Part shown: one piece after another, positions 7,485 through 15,939 of the stretch
How the letters are laid out: each line of letters starts with the position of its first letter
Position numbering within the stretch: position 1 is the first letter of the stretch
Assembly (NCBI GenBank): GCA_039920305.1
Contig: JBDSEA010000202.1
Coordinates: 1-27,978, forward strand
Source: DASRAJ01 sp039920305
GTDB taxonomy: Bacteria > Bacteroidota > Bacteroidia > Chitinophagales > UBA10324
Direction of reading: 5' to 3'
Length of the DNA stretch: 27,978 nucleotides
Notes under the pieces: model-generated
Databases searched by the model: none
Told to the model about the DNA's origin: nothing
Seen by the model: only the letters and a program-made list of their open reading frames with translations
Program-made: the position numbers and the translations under genes

Positions 7485-7578
7485 ATGAATCAGGAAGAAG
7501 AAAGAAAACTTTGGGAAAGAATTACGGTGAATCCCAAGTGTTAGTTGGTAAATCATCATAAGAGGGCATCGGCTGTAA
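7485..7578 (+). pseudogene. Remnant of a DUF433 (VapB45-like antitoxin) gene
   Basis: The ATG at 7485 opens a frame reading MNQEEERKLWERITVNPK and stopping at 7544. Shifting by one base continues VLVGKS (7538-7555), and a second shift gives IIRGHRL (7555-7575) before a TAA. Joined, the pieces match the start of DUF433 proteins (RITxNPxVLxGKPxIRGTRL), a family of about 75 residues often acting as the antitoxin of a PIN-domain toxin. The remaining two thirds is not recognisable in any frame and no PIN gene follows, so this is a degraded leftover. It lies 30 bases after the AhpD-like gene. Confidence 0.55.
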
Positions 7579-7601
7579 ATTGAAGAATCATATTTGAAAT
7601 C

Positions 7602-7620
7602 TTGTGCGATAATTGCACAA
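7602..7620. terminator. Hairpin between convergent genes, possible bidirectional terminator
   Basis: TTGTGC, GATAATT, GCACAA: a 6-bp perfect stem, extendable to 8 bp with one G-T pair and a 3-base loop, followed by AATTATTTTA on the plus strand. It lies in the gap between the plus-strand AhpD/DUF433 unit and the end of the minus-strand barrel gene. There is no long U-run, so efficiency is uncertain. Confidence 0.4.
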
Positions 7621-7640
7621 AATTATTTTAAGACCAGCAT

Positions 7641-8276
7641 TTAAAAGTTTAATCCGATACCAAGTCCTGTTTCAAATTGTGAAAAATAATCGGGATAATA
7701 ACTCTTTTTGAATATTGCTTGAAGGTCCATACGATTATTCAATAAAAAGTATTTTGCCACTATCTGCATATTTCCACCAATTCGATTTTCATTTTTAGAC
7801 TCAAACCACATTACATAATCAGGAATGCCGGAGCTATAGTAATAACCTTTTACATAAGAATTAACTCCCCAAGTAAAACTTGGACCGACCCCCACATTAA
7901 GAATTAATTTCTTATTAAGTACAATCCTATAAAACAGATCAATATCTACAAATTTGTATTTCCATCGATTTTGTAACGATCCTATCCATTCACTTGTATC
8001 TGAAATATATTTATGACTAGCACCATAAAACTGACCTGTAAGAAATGAATTATTCCACCAGCTGAAAGATGTACTAATTCTAAATTTATTATAGCTATGT
8101 GAATATTCAAGAGTATATTCATTAAATAATGATTTAACCCTTAGTTCATCTGCCGGTAAAATGTTCACGGTTGTACGGAAAGAAAAGTTGTTGTTAAAAT
8201 ATGCCTGTGCTTTAACATTTTGCCAATAAGCCGTAATGCAGAAAACGAATATTATAAAAAGAGGTAAATTTTTCAT
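7641..8276 (-). CDS. Predicted outer-membrane beta-barrel protein, function unknown
   Basis: A 211-residue exported protein of no family I can name. It begins with a signal peptide (MKNLPLFIIFVFCITAYW, cleavage near VKAQ-A) and the rest consists of alternating polar and aromatic segments such as RISTSFSWWNNSFLTGQFY and LILNVGVGPSFTWGVNSYV, ending in GLGIGLNF with a terminal Phe, as expected of an outer-membrane barrel of about 8-10 strands. I chose the ATG at 8276; the longer frame opens only with TTG at 8285. The gene is visibly more AT-rich than its neighbours and is isolated between the DUF433 remnant and polA, which hints at separate origin. No lipobox or T9SS domain is present. Confidence 0.7.
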   Translation of the reverse strand: MKNLPLFIIFVFCITAYWQNVKAQAYFNNNFSFRTTVNILPADELRVKSLFNEYTLEYSHSYNKFRISTSFSWWNNSFLTGQFYGASHKYISDTSEWIGSLQNRWKYKFVDIDLFYRIVLNKKLILNVGVGPSFTWGVNSYVKGYYYSSGIPDYVMWFESKNENRIGGNMQIVAKYFLLNNRMDLQAIFKKSYYPDYFSQFETGLGIGLNF

Positions 8277-8467
8277 TATGCTCAATTTACTTTTAATAAT
8301 TTTTGTGAAAAAATTATGAGTTATCTTGATTTATTTTTTTATAGAGCAATTTAAAATATTCGTATCACAATAGTCTTTTTGATGATGATTTACAATGATA
8401 CAAATTCCAATCATGAATTTTCTTTTGCCTTGTTGGAAAGTTTCATTTCAAGAACTTCTTTTGCGAC

Positions 8468-11269
8468 ATGACTGACAAACGATTATTCCTCCTCGATGCA
8501 TATGCGCTCATCTATCGTGCATATTTCGCTTTGAGTAAAACCCCGTTCTATAACTCAAAAGGGATCAATACCACGGCGGTTTTCGGCTTCACCAATACAT
8601 TACTGGATTTGATTCAAAGGGAAAAGCCCACCCACATCGCTGTTTGCTTCGACACTGCAGCCCCTACCAAGCGCGGAGAAGAATATACAGAATACAAGGC
8701 CAACCGCCAGGAGCAACCCGAAGACATTACGGTCTCGCTTCCCTATATCCGCAAGATCATCGAAGCATTTAAAATTCCAATTGTTGAATGTGATGGATAT
8801 GAGGCAGATGATGTGATTGGAACGCTTGCAAAAAAAGCGGAGCAGGATGGATACAAAGTCTATATGGTTACTCCTGATAAAGATTATGGTCAGTTAGTGA
8901 GCGAAAATATTTTTATGTACAAGCCTGCTTACCAGGGCCGGCCTATTGAAATTCTTGGCGTATCCGAAATAAAGGCAAAGTGGGAAATTGACGACGTGTG
9001 TAAGGTGATTGACATCCTCGGACTTATGGGTGACTCGGTTGATAATATTCCGGGGTTGCCGGGGGTGGGTGAGAAAACTGCAAAGAAGCTTGTTCAGGAA
9101 TTTGGCTCGGTGGAAAAACTTATTGCCAGTACTGACAAGCTGAAGGGAAAGCTTCAACAGACTGTAATAGAGAATAAAGAACTCGCCTTGCTTTCTAAGA
9201 AACTTGCTACCATTGATCTGCAGGTTCCATGTAGTTGTGATGAAGAGCAGTTAATAATGGAGGCGCCTGATAAGGATAAGCTTACCGCGTTATTTAATGA
9301 ACTCGAGTTCAGAACGCTTGGCAAACGCATTATCGGTGATCAGTATTCGGTGCTTTCTACAGAAGGGAAGCAAAAAAATCTTTTTGGCGAAGCAATAGAA
9401 TCTAAAACTTTGACGGCTGATCCTGCTGCTGCATTTGAACAGAAACCACCCGCTGAAAACAATGCTTCCAATACCGCTCATCAATATTTTTTAGTTGATA
9501 CCGAAGAAAAGATTCTCGATCTCGTTTCAAAGCTTCAGGAGCAAAAGGAATTTTGCTTTGATACTGAAACCACTAATGTCAATGCCAACCTTGCAGATTT
9601 AGTAGGAATTGCATTTTCATTCAATAAGCATGAGGGATATTATATACCACTTTCCGCTGACCGGAATGAAGCACTTAAAGTTCTTGCTCACTTCAAGCCA
9701 CTTCTCGCAGATGAAACGAAGGTGAAGATTGGTCAGAACGTGAAATATGACATGCTTGTACTCAAGTGGTATGATGTGGAAGTGAGGGAACCGCTTTTCG
9801 ATACCATGCTCGCACACTTCGTGATTGAACCCGATGGAAGGCACAACATGGATATTCTTGCCGAAAATTTTCTTCGCTACGAAACCATTCATATTGAGGA
9901 ACTGATTGGCAAGAAAGGAAAAGGTCAGGGAAACATGCGTGATGTGCCTGTGGAAAAAGTGGCTGAATATTCAGGTGAAGATTCTGATATCACGCTGCAG
10001 CTGAAAGAGGTATTTCTTCCTATGCTGAAAGAAAAAGAAGTCGAAACTCTTTTCAATGACATCGAGGTGCCGCTTGTTCCTGTGCTTGTTGATATGGAAT
10101 TTGAAGGCGTGAAGATTGATAAAGAGTTCCTTTATGAATATTCACGGCAGTTGCAGAAGGAATGTGACGTTGTAGAGAGTGAGGTTTATTCCATTGCTGA
10201 ACTGAAATTCAACCTGGCCTCACCAAAGCAATTAGGAGAAGTGCTTTTCACTAAAATGAATATTCCTTACCCCGGAAAGAAAACCAGAACCGGACAATAT
10301 TCTACTGATGACGATACACTCACAAAGCTTGCACGCGAATATGAGATCGCACAGAAAATCCAGAACCACAGGGAGCTTTGTAAACTGAAGTCAACTTATG
10401 TGGATGCGCTCCCCTCACTCATCAATCCTAAAACGGGAAGAGTGCATACCTGCCTTAACCAGGCGATTGCAGCAACAGGACGGTTGAGCTCTGTTGATCC
10501 CAATTTGCAAAACATTCCTATAAGAACCGATCGCGGAAAAGAAATCCGGAAAGCATTTATCGCAAGGGATGATGAGCACGTTCTTCTCTCCTGTGATTAT
10601 TCACAGATTGAGCTTCGCATCATAGCCGCACTGGGTGAAGACGAAAACATGATGCAGGCATTCAAGGATGGTCTTGACATTCATTCCGCCACTGCTGCAA
10701 AAGTTTTTAGTGTGGAACTCACCGCTGTAACTTCCGATATGCGCCGTAAGGCAAAAGCGGTGAACTTCGGCATTGCCTATGGGCAAACGGCTTTCGGTCT
10801 TTCTCAAACGCTGGGCATTTCCCGGACTGAAGCTCAGGAAATCATCACCAATTATCAGAAACAGTTTCCGGGTGTCTCGAGGTTAATGAGCAGCAACATT
10901 CAGTTTGCACGGGAGCATGGCTATGTGAGCACCATAAAGGGAAGAAAGCGATGGCTGCGCGATATCAATTCAGGCAATCAAACAGTGCGCGGCCAGGCTG
11001 AACGGCTGGCAATCAACTCCCCAATACAGGGCAGCGCCGCGGATATGATCAAGCTCGCCATGATCAACATTCACCGTGAGTTTAAAAAGCAAAAATTTAA
11101 AACGAAAATGACCCTGCAGGTCCATGATGAACTGGTGTTTGATGTTTACACCCCGGAGCTGGAAGCCGTAAAAGAAATTGCGCTGGACAAAATGATAACA
11201 GCCATCGAGTTGATAGTACCGGTAGAAGTTGGATCAGGCACAGGTAAGAACTGGCTGGATGCTCATTAA
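8468..11269 (+). CDS. polA: DNA polymerase I
   Basis: A 933-residue family A DNA polymerase that fills gaps, removes RNA primers and repairs DNA in the cytosol. Three domains are present. The 5' nuclease domain covers about residues 1-290 (LLDAYALIYRAYFAL, CDGYEADDVIGTLA, LGLMGDSVDNIPGLPGVG). The 3'-5' exonuclease, about 340-535, keeps its metal ligands: FDTETT with Asp365 and Glu367, NVKYD, and YSGEDSD; proofreading should thus be active, unlike in many other bacterial PolI proteins. The polymerase domain shows motif A (DYSQIELR, Asp710), motif B (RRKAKAVNFGIAYG) and motif C (VHDE, His886-Asp887). Length matches the family. It is a single-gene unit with divergent and same-strand spacers of 191 and 90 bases; no clear promoter consensus was found. 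Confidence 0.98.
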   Translation: MTDKRLFLLDAYALIYRAYFALSKTPFYNSKGINTTAVFGFTNTLLDLIQREKPTHIAVCFDTAAPTKRGEEYTEYKANRQEQPEDITVSLPYIRKIIEAFKIPIVECDGYEADDVIGTLAKKAEQDGYKVYMVTPDKDYGQLVSENIFMYKPAYQGRPIEILGVSEIKAKWEIDDVCKVIDILGLMGDSVDNIPGLPGVGEKTAKKLVQEFGSVEKLIASTDKLKGKLQQTVIENKELALLSKKLATIDLQVPCSCDEEQLIMEAPDKDKLTALFNELEFRTLGKRIIGDQYSVLSTEGKQKNLFGEAIESKTLTADPAAAFEQKPPAENNASNTAHQYFLVDTEEKILDLVSKLQEQKEFCFDTETTNVNANLADLVGIAFSFNKHEGYYIPLSADRNEALKVLAHFKPLLADETKVKIGQNVKYDMLVLKWYDVEVREPLFDTMLAHFVIEPDGRHNMDILAENFLRYETIHIEELIGKKGKGQGNMRDVPVEKVAEYSGEDSDITLQLKEVFLPMLKEKEVETLFNDIEVPLVPVLVDMEFEGVKIDKEFLYEYSRQLQKECDVVESEVYSIAELKFNLASPKQLGEVLFTKMNIPYPGKKTRTGQYSTDDDTLTKLAREYEIAQKIQNHRELCKLKSTYVDALPSLINPKTGRVHTCLNQAIAATGRLSSVDPNLQNIPIRTDRGKEIRKAFIARDDEHVLLSCDYSQIELRIIAALGEDENMMQAFKDGLDIHSATAAKVFSVELTAVTSDMRRKAKAVNFGIAYGQTAFGLSQTLGISRTEAQEIITNYQKQFPGVSRLMSSNIQFAREHGYVSTIKGRKRWLRDINSGNQTVRGQAERLAINSPIQGSAADMIKLAMINIHREFKKQKFKTKMTLQVHDELVFDVYTPELEAVKEIALDKMITAIELIVPVEVGSGTGKNWLDAH

Positions 11270-11323
11270 TTTGAGCGCGTAAGATTTATCAAATTTTCTA
11301 AGCAAATGGCTCATGAATAAGAT

Positions 11324-11331
11324 TAAATTTG
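11324..11331 (+). promoter_or_regulatory. -7 box upstream of the T9SS cargo gene
   Basis: TAAATTTG fits TAnnTTTG and ends 28 bases before the ATG at 11360. No good -33 TTG is seen 19-23 bases upstream. Its last base is the first base of the palindrome at 11331-11343. Confidence 0.4.
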
Positions 11332-11343
11332 AGAATTATTCTC
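11331..11343. promoter_or_regulatory. 13-base palindrome at the predicted transcription start
   Basis: GAGAATTATTCTC is a perfect palindrome with a central T, directly after the -7 box and before the start codon of the secreted protein; ATTCTC recurs at 11351-11356. The position suits an operator or a 5' hairpin, but this is based only on symmetry and location. Confidence 0.3.
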
Positions 11344-11359
11344 ACGAAAAATTCTCTTC

Positions 11360-12217
11360 ATGAAAAATGCTATCCACTTTAAAGAATCAATTACTTTTTT
11401 TTTCATTCTTTTCACCTCTGCATTCTATACGCCTGTAATGGCGTGTATAGACTATCATCCTGGTCCCTACTCAACCGTAGTTTACGATAGTTCGTATCAG
11501 CATATTGAAATTACCGTACACAATCTTCACCTGTTTGGAGGATTGAGTGGTGACTTCTGTACCTGCGCCTTTAGTTCTTACACTGATATTTTTTCTGATA
11601 TTTATTATGTGGCTTTTATTGATTCAGCTACAGGACTTCCTGTTTCCGGTTTCGATTCCTGGAATGCCGATGCACTTGCTACCACTGCCTGGTCCGGCCT
11701 TATGCCGGGCGATAGCTGGGAAGGGTTTTTATCTGCCGTTAACTATGCGGGGCTGCAAGGGGGTGTTGCAGTGAACCTGATCATTCGTGCTAATCTCCCG
11801 CCCGGTTACTCAGTGTCCTTCATTGATTCTGCATTAACCACCAGCTATTTGGGAACTGATAAGGCAGATCCGATTACCCATGCACCGATGAATGGTCACT
11901 TTAGTGTTTCAGGTTATGGAATCCTTACCTATGTAGAAGTTGATTCTTCATATTTCACCGGCGTCAGCAACCTGATATTTAGCCCGATAGGGCTTTTCCC
12001 AAATCCTGTTGGGGATGAATTAAATATCATATCCAATGGCGAAATTATTACGTCAATTTCTGTTTTCAATTCAACCGGAGAAATTCAACGGACCGAAATA
12101 GAAAAGAATCTAAGGACTATAACAGTGGATGTAAGAGATTTTTCACCCGGCATATATTGGATGACAATAGAAACCGCAAATAGCCCGATCAATCAAAAAT
12201 TTCTGATAGCGAGGTGA
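11360..12217 (+). CDS. Secreted protein of unknown function with T9SS C-terminal sorting domain
   Basis: A 285-residue protein with a signal peptide (about 1-28, ending PVMA-C) and a type A T9SS sorting domain over the last 75 residues: GLFPNPVGDELNI opens it, a SITSISVFNSTGE-like strand and DVRDFSPGIYWM follow, and it ends QKFLIAR. The domain directs export across the outer membrane and is normally removed on the way. The mature part (about 29-205) is rich in aromatic and acidic residues and has two cysteine pairs in FCTCAF and near the start; I recognise no enzyme motif. It ends 62 bases from the convergent subtilase gene. Confidence 0.8.
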   Translation: MKNAIHFKESITFFFILFTSAFYTPVMACIDYHPGPYSTVVYDSSYQHIEITVHNLHLFGGLSGDFCTCAFSSYTDIFSDIYYVAFIDSATGLPVSGFDSWNADALATTAWSGLMPGDSWEGFLSAVNYAGLQGGVAVNLIIRANLPPGYSVSFIDSALTTSYLGTDKADPITHAPMNGHFSVSGYGILTYVEVDSSYFTGVSNLIFSPIGLFPNPVGDELNIISNGEIITSISVFNSTGEIQRTEIEKNLRTITVDVRDFSPGIYWMTIETANSPINQKFLIAR

Positions 12218-12279
12218 TTAACTCTTATTGAAAGAATCCAGTAGCAAGTTTGAGTTACGGGATTACTTTTTAAAGCGAT

Positions 12280-13971
12280 TTATTTATCAACCTTTATCCA
12301 GGTGACCACGTTGCTGATTGAGTCATTTTTGACACTTAGAAAATATAATCCATTTTCCAGTCCGGAAATATCGAGTGAGAATTCGTGATCGGATGTTGAA
12401 ATATCCTTTGTGATAAGCGTTTCTCCTAAAATGTTTCTAACCGAAAGGATAGCGTTACTATGCCTGAAGTGATTAATCATCACTTTCAATACATCAGTTG
12501 CAGGATTGGGGAATGCAATGATCAGCTCATCGGCAGCATTTGCTTCTTCAACTCCAACGATGCAGTTGTAATACTGCGCCGCGAGTTGCATGCTGTTGTA
12601 CACATTCAATCTTCCACCTGATACAGTATTACCGGTAAGATCAGGAATGGTGTCAACACCATCGAGAATGAATCCTTTAATGCGAAGGGCAGTTCCTGCC
12701 GGGTCATTTTTATAATCATTCGCAAGACCAATGCAGGGCAAGGAAAACAACAACGCTACAGCACCTGCAACATGCGGTGATGACATCGAGCATCCGCTTA
12801 ATGATCCATAACTCCCCTGCGTAACTGGAAATGTTGAAAGAATTCCGGTGCCCGGGGCACCAAGATCAATGGTGTTTGCACCGTAAGCAGCCGAAGTATT
12901 TTTTTTATCGGCGGATGTAGTATTGGTTACAGAGATCATATAATCACTCGGACATGCCGTAGGCATATCACCCACCACATCAATATTGGAGTTGGCATTT
13001 GCAGTGGCAGTGGCATGGAGAATCCCATACTTGCCCATGGAATCGTACATGGCGCACCAGAGGGGATATGCTGAAGGCTGCCCGTAATCAATGCCGAACG
13101 ACGAGTTTGCAGAAACTACAAAGGCCCCTTCAGAACCATTGGTGGAATTAAAGAGGGCGCGCATTTCCAGTGCATAGCCATAGCCTTCAATTACAATTGA
13201 TTCTATTCCTGAATTCCCTTTAACAGGCATGATCTGCACATTCCAGTTTACACCTGTTACTCCAATTAGATTATTTCCCCTTGCCCCTGCAATTCCTGAT
13301 ACATGAGTGCCATGCGGATCGCTTGGAATATTTCCGGTGCCATCAATTGCATTCCACCCATCATAATCATCAGTATAGCCGTTATTGTCGTTGTCAATTT
13401 CATCACCCGGTATTTCCTTATAGTTTTTCCAGTAATGAAGATCAGGATGAGTCAGGTCGTAACCCTGGTCAATGATGGCGATTACAATGGTATCACCGCT
13501 TGCTGTAACTCCCCCGGTCGCAAGATCCCAGGCCGATGTGGCGCGGACGTCAGACCCGGATGTGCCGCCTGTTTGCCCTATGTTGAGCATATTCCATTGT
13601 TGCGGGAACAAAGTATCATCCGGCATGTTTCGGTCTTCAACATAATGATTGAACTGTGCGATCAGAACTTCAGGATCTTCTGTTAAGGAACGCAGCATCT
13701 CATCTTCATTCACTGAATAAATATTGAAATGAAATTGCCAGATATTTAATCGTTGCGAAAGATTTTGCTCAGCGCTTATTTCAGTGGCTGCTCCATTTAA
13801 AAAAGATGAAGACTTTAATATCTTGTTTATATCGGCTCCTTTTTGAATCATTACCAGAATATCACCTGGCACATGATCACGGTCCTGCGCTGAAATATTT
13901 ACATTTCGTAACAATAAAAAACCGATCGCAAGCAACAGCGGGAAAAATAACTTTTCAGAAATGGTTCTCAT
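12280..13971 (-). CDS. Subtilisin-like serine protease (S8) with T9SS sorting domain
   Basis: A 563-residue secreted S8 protease. The catalytic triad is visible: Asp168 in AIIDQGYDLTHPDL, His220 in DPHGTHVSGIAGA and Ser395 in GCSMSSPHVAGA; Asn289 (SANSSFG) is the likely oxyanion residue. Cys replaces the usual Thr just before the nucleophile in the GTSMSSP motif. A signal peptide (1-28), a propeptide-like region to about 110 and a calcium-binding-like acidic loop DNDNNGYTDDYDG (193-205) precede or interrupt the catalytic core. The C-terminus is a T9SS domain starting IAFPNPATDVLKV and ending NVVTWIKVDK. It lies 15 bases after the sugar dehydrogenase gene and is probably co-transcribed with it. 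Likely role: extracellular protein degradation. Confidence 0.93.
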   Translation of the reverse strand: MRTISEKLFFPLLLAIGFLLLRNVNISAQDRDHVPGDILVMIQKGADINKILKSSSFLNGAATEISAEQNLSQRLNIWQFHFNIYSVNEDEMLRSLTEDPEVLIAQFNHYVEDRNMPDDTLFPQQWNMLNIGQTGGTSGSDVRATSAWDLATGGVTASGDTIVIAIIDQGYDLTHPDLHYWKNYKEIPGDEIDNDNNGYTDDYDGWNAIDGTGNIPSDPHGTHVSGIAGARGNNLIGVTGVNWNVQIMPVKGNSGIESIVIEGYGYALEMRALFNSTNGSEGAFVVSANSSFGIDYGQPSAYPLWCAMYDSMGKYGILHATATANANSNIDVVGDMPTACPSDYMISVTNTTSADKKNTSAAYGANTIDLGAPGTGILSTFPVTQGSYGSLSGCSMSSPHVAGAVALLFSLPCIGLANDYKNDPAGTALRIKGFILDGVDTIPDLTGNTVSGGRLNVYNSMQLAAQYYNCIVGVEEANAADELIIAFPNPATDVLKVMINHFRHSNAILSVRNILGETLITKDISTSDHEFSLDISGLENGLYFLSVKNDSISNVVTWIKVDK

Positions 13972-13986
13972 GTCAATATCATTTTC

Positions 13987-15891
13987 TTAGTGACTGATAA
14001 CAAACTTATGAAAGCCGGGCCTTCCCCCCTGAATTATTTTCATGGTATAAAGACCGCTGCTGAAATTCTTAAGATCAAGACGAATGAATCGTTGGGTATT
14101 GGAATATTCATCCGGAACCAATCTTAACAACAATTGTCCGGAAACATTCAGGATTGAAATTTCATCTACAGCTTCATTGGTGTCCTTAAGAAGAATGGTC
14201 ATAGAACCATCATTAGGATTTGGGAAAATATTAATACCTGATTTTTCCCAGTCAGGGTTGAGTCCGGTACATACGTCAACAAATACAACCTGCGAATCAA
14301 CAGAAACACATCCCATCCCATTCGTAAAAGTGTAAAATATTGTATGTAATCCTTCTCCCGCAATAAAGGGGTCAAAGGATCCGCTACTTACACCATCCCC
14401 TGAAAAAACTCCTCCGGCAGAATCAGCAGCAAGTGCGATGGATGACTGATAAATACAGATCACCGAATCTGCATCAACCGGCAGAATACTTACCGGACTG
14501 GGATTACCGGTAATGTGTACTGAAATAGAAATGCTGCTGCAACCCTCGGCATTTGTAACCTGGACACTGAAATAGCCCTCCTGACTTGCACTGTAAATGG
14601 AGTTAGTAGCGCCTGAAATCGGAGCGCTGTCCTGCATCCATTGATAGTCAAAGCCGCTTGCTGATACCGCATTTAAGGCTGTACCGATGCACAGGATACT
14701 GTCAGTCACAGCCTCAATAATGGCAGCTACAGGCGCGCATGAAGTATCTGTAAGATGATAGATTTTTCCATTGGCTGCATTGGCAACGTAGATTTCACCC
14801 TTCTCATCTTCACCGAATGATGCGAAAGAGTAAGCGTCAGGCATAATCAATCCGTCGGCAATAGAATCCATGGTGAAGGTGCCATCAGGGTTATGAGTGA
14901 TCATTCTGAATTTGCCGCTGCCATTATCGGTGAAGAAATATTTTCCAAACATGGATTGATACTTACTGCCACGGTAAACAAATCCTCCTATCACAGCATT
15001 GTCGCTGAACTGATGTTTGTATTCTGCAACAGGCCAGGTTAAGCCGTTAGTTCCATTACAATCATTCACTGTGTAATTATGAGTGCCCTCATAACAATGC
15101 CATCCATAGTTTTGCCCGCCGGTATCCGGAGCGGAGGTGTAATCAACCTCTTCCCACAAACCCTGCCCTACATCGCCAATCCAGAGATCGCCGGTGAAGC
15201 GATCAAAGCTGAAGCGCCATGGATTGCGCAAACCATAGGCATATATCTCAGGATAGAAAGTTGAGTCATTTACAAACGGATTATCAGCAGGAATGGCGTA
15301 GAGTGAATCCTTGTGAACATCAATTCGTAATAACTTTCCAAGATATTCTTTTGGGTTTTGGGCATTATTAAAAGGATCGCCGCCGCTCCCTCCATCACCT
15401 GTACCGGCATACAGATAACCATCCGGTCCAAACTTCATGCCCCCGCCATCATGATTGTAAAAAGCAGGATGGGGGATACTCATCAGAATTTGGGCTGTAC
15501 CTGTATCAGCCAGTTCAGCATTCATCGAATCAGTTTTATATCGCACAATCCTGATATCTGTATTTCCGCCTTTCTTGGTATAGTAAACATAAAAAGTTCT
15601 GTTGGTAAGATACTCAGGGTCAAACGCAAGTCCAAGCAAACCCTGCTCACTTGAGATAACCAGCTTATCATGAATATCAAGAAAAGGAGTGGGGCTTTTT
15701 ACTCCATCTGAATCGCAGGTATATATGTAGCCGGTCTGCTGAACAACAAATAACCTGCTGTCACCACAGCTCACTATGTCAACAGGGCTGGAATATCCGG
15801 TAGAAAATAGTTCTAATGCAAGGTGTGGTGTTTGCGGGTATGAAGCATACGTGATCATGCTAAGAACAGGCAGCGTCAAATACTTTATCAT
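13987..15891 (-). CDS. PQQ-dependent sugar (glucose/sorbosone) dehydrogenase domain protein with Ig-like domain and T9SS tail
   Basis: A 634-residue secreted protein. Residues about 22-380 form a GSDH-type six-bladed beta-propeller that in relatives oxidises sugars with PQQ: EQGLLGLAFDPEY, NHDGGGMKFGPDGYLY, GKLLRIDVH, YGLRNPWRFSFD and GEIYVANAANGKIYHL are typical. The His of NHDGGG and the Arg of LRNPWRF match cofactor- or substrate-contacting residues in the family. Residues about 385-470 form an Ig-like domain (YQWMQDSAPISGATNSIYSA), a second similar module follows, and the last 75 residues are a T9SS domain from NIFPNPNDGSMTI to KFVISH. Substrate and real PQQ dependence cannot be told from sequence. 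The gene starts 48 bases after metH on the same strand and leads into the subtilase gene. Confidence 0.88.
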   Translation of the reverse strand: MIKYLTLPVLSMITYASYPQTPHLALELFSTGYSSPVDIVSCGDSRLFVVQQTGYIYTCDSDGVKSPTPFLDIHDKLVISSEQGLLGLAFDPEYLTNRTFYVYYTKKGGNTDIRIVRYKTDSMNAELADTGTAQILMSIPHPAFYNHDGGGMKFGPDGYLYAGTGDGGSGGDPFNNAQNPKEYLGKLLRIDVHKDSLYAIPADNPFVNDSTFYPEIYAYGLRNPWRFSFDRFTGDLWIGDVGQGLWEEVDYTSAPDTGGQNYGWHCYEGTHNYTVNDCNGTNGLTWPVAEYKHQFSDNAVIGGFVYRGSKYQSMFGKYFFTDNGSGKFRMITHNPDGTFTMDSIADGLIMPDAYSFASFGEDEKGEIYVANAANGKIYHLTDTSCAPVAAIIEAVTDSILCIGTALNAVSASGFDYQWMQDSAPISGATNSIYSASQEGYFSVQVTNAEGCSSISISVHITGNPSPVSILPVDADSVICIYQSSIALAADSAGGVFSGDGVSSGSFDPFIAGEGLHTIFYTFTNGMGCVSVDSQVVFVDVCTGLNPDWEKSGINIFPNPNDGSMTILLKDTNEAVDEISILNVSGQLLLRLVPDEYSNTQRFIRLDLKNFSSGLYTMKIIQGGRPGFHKFVISH

Positions 15892-15939
15892 TCAGCGGAA
15901 TTTTTTTTAAAGGTCTGACATTTTGAGTAAGTGTAAAAA

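Noticed and set aside
12218..12279. Terminator in TTAACTC...GAGTTA
   Set aside because: The arms are short and 27 bases apart, so a stable hairpin is unlikely.
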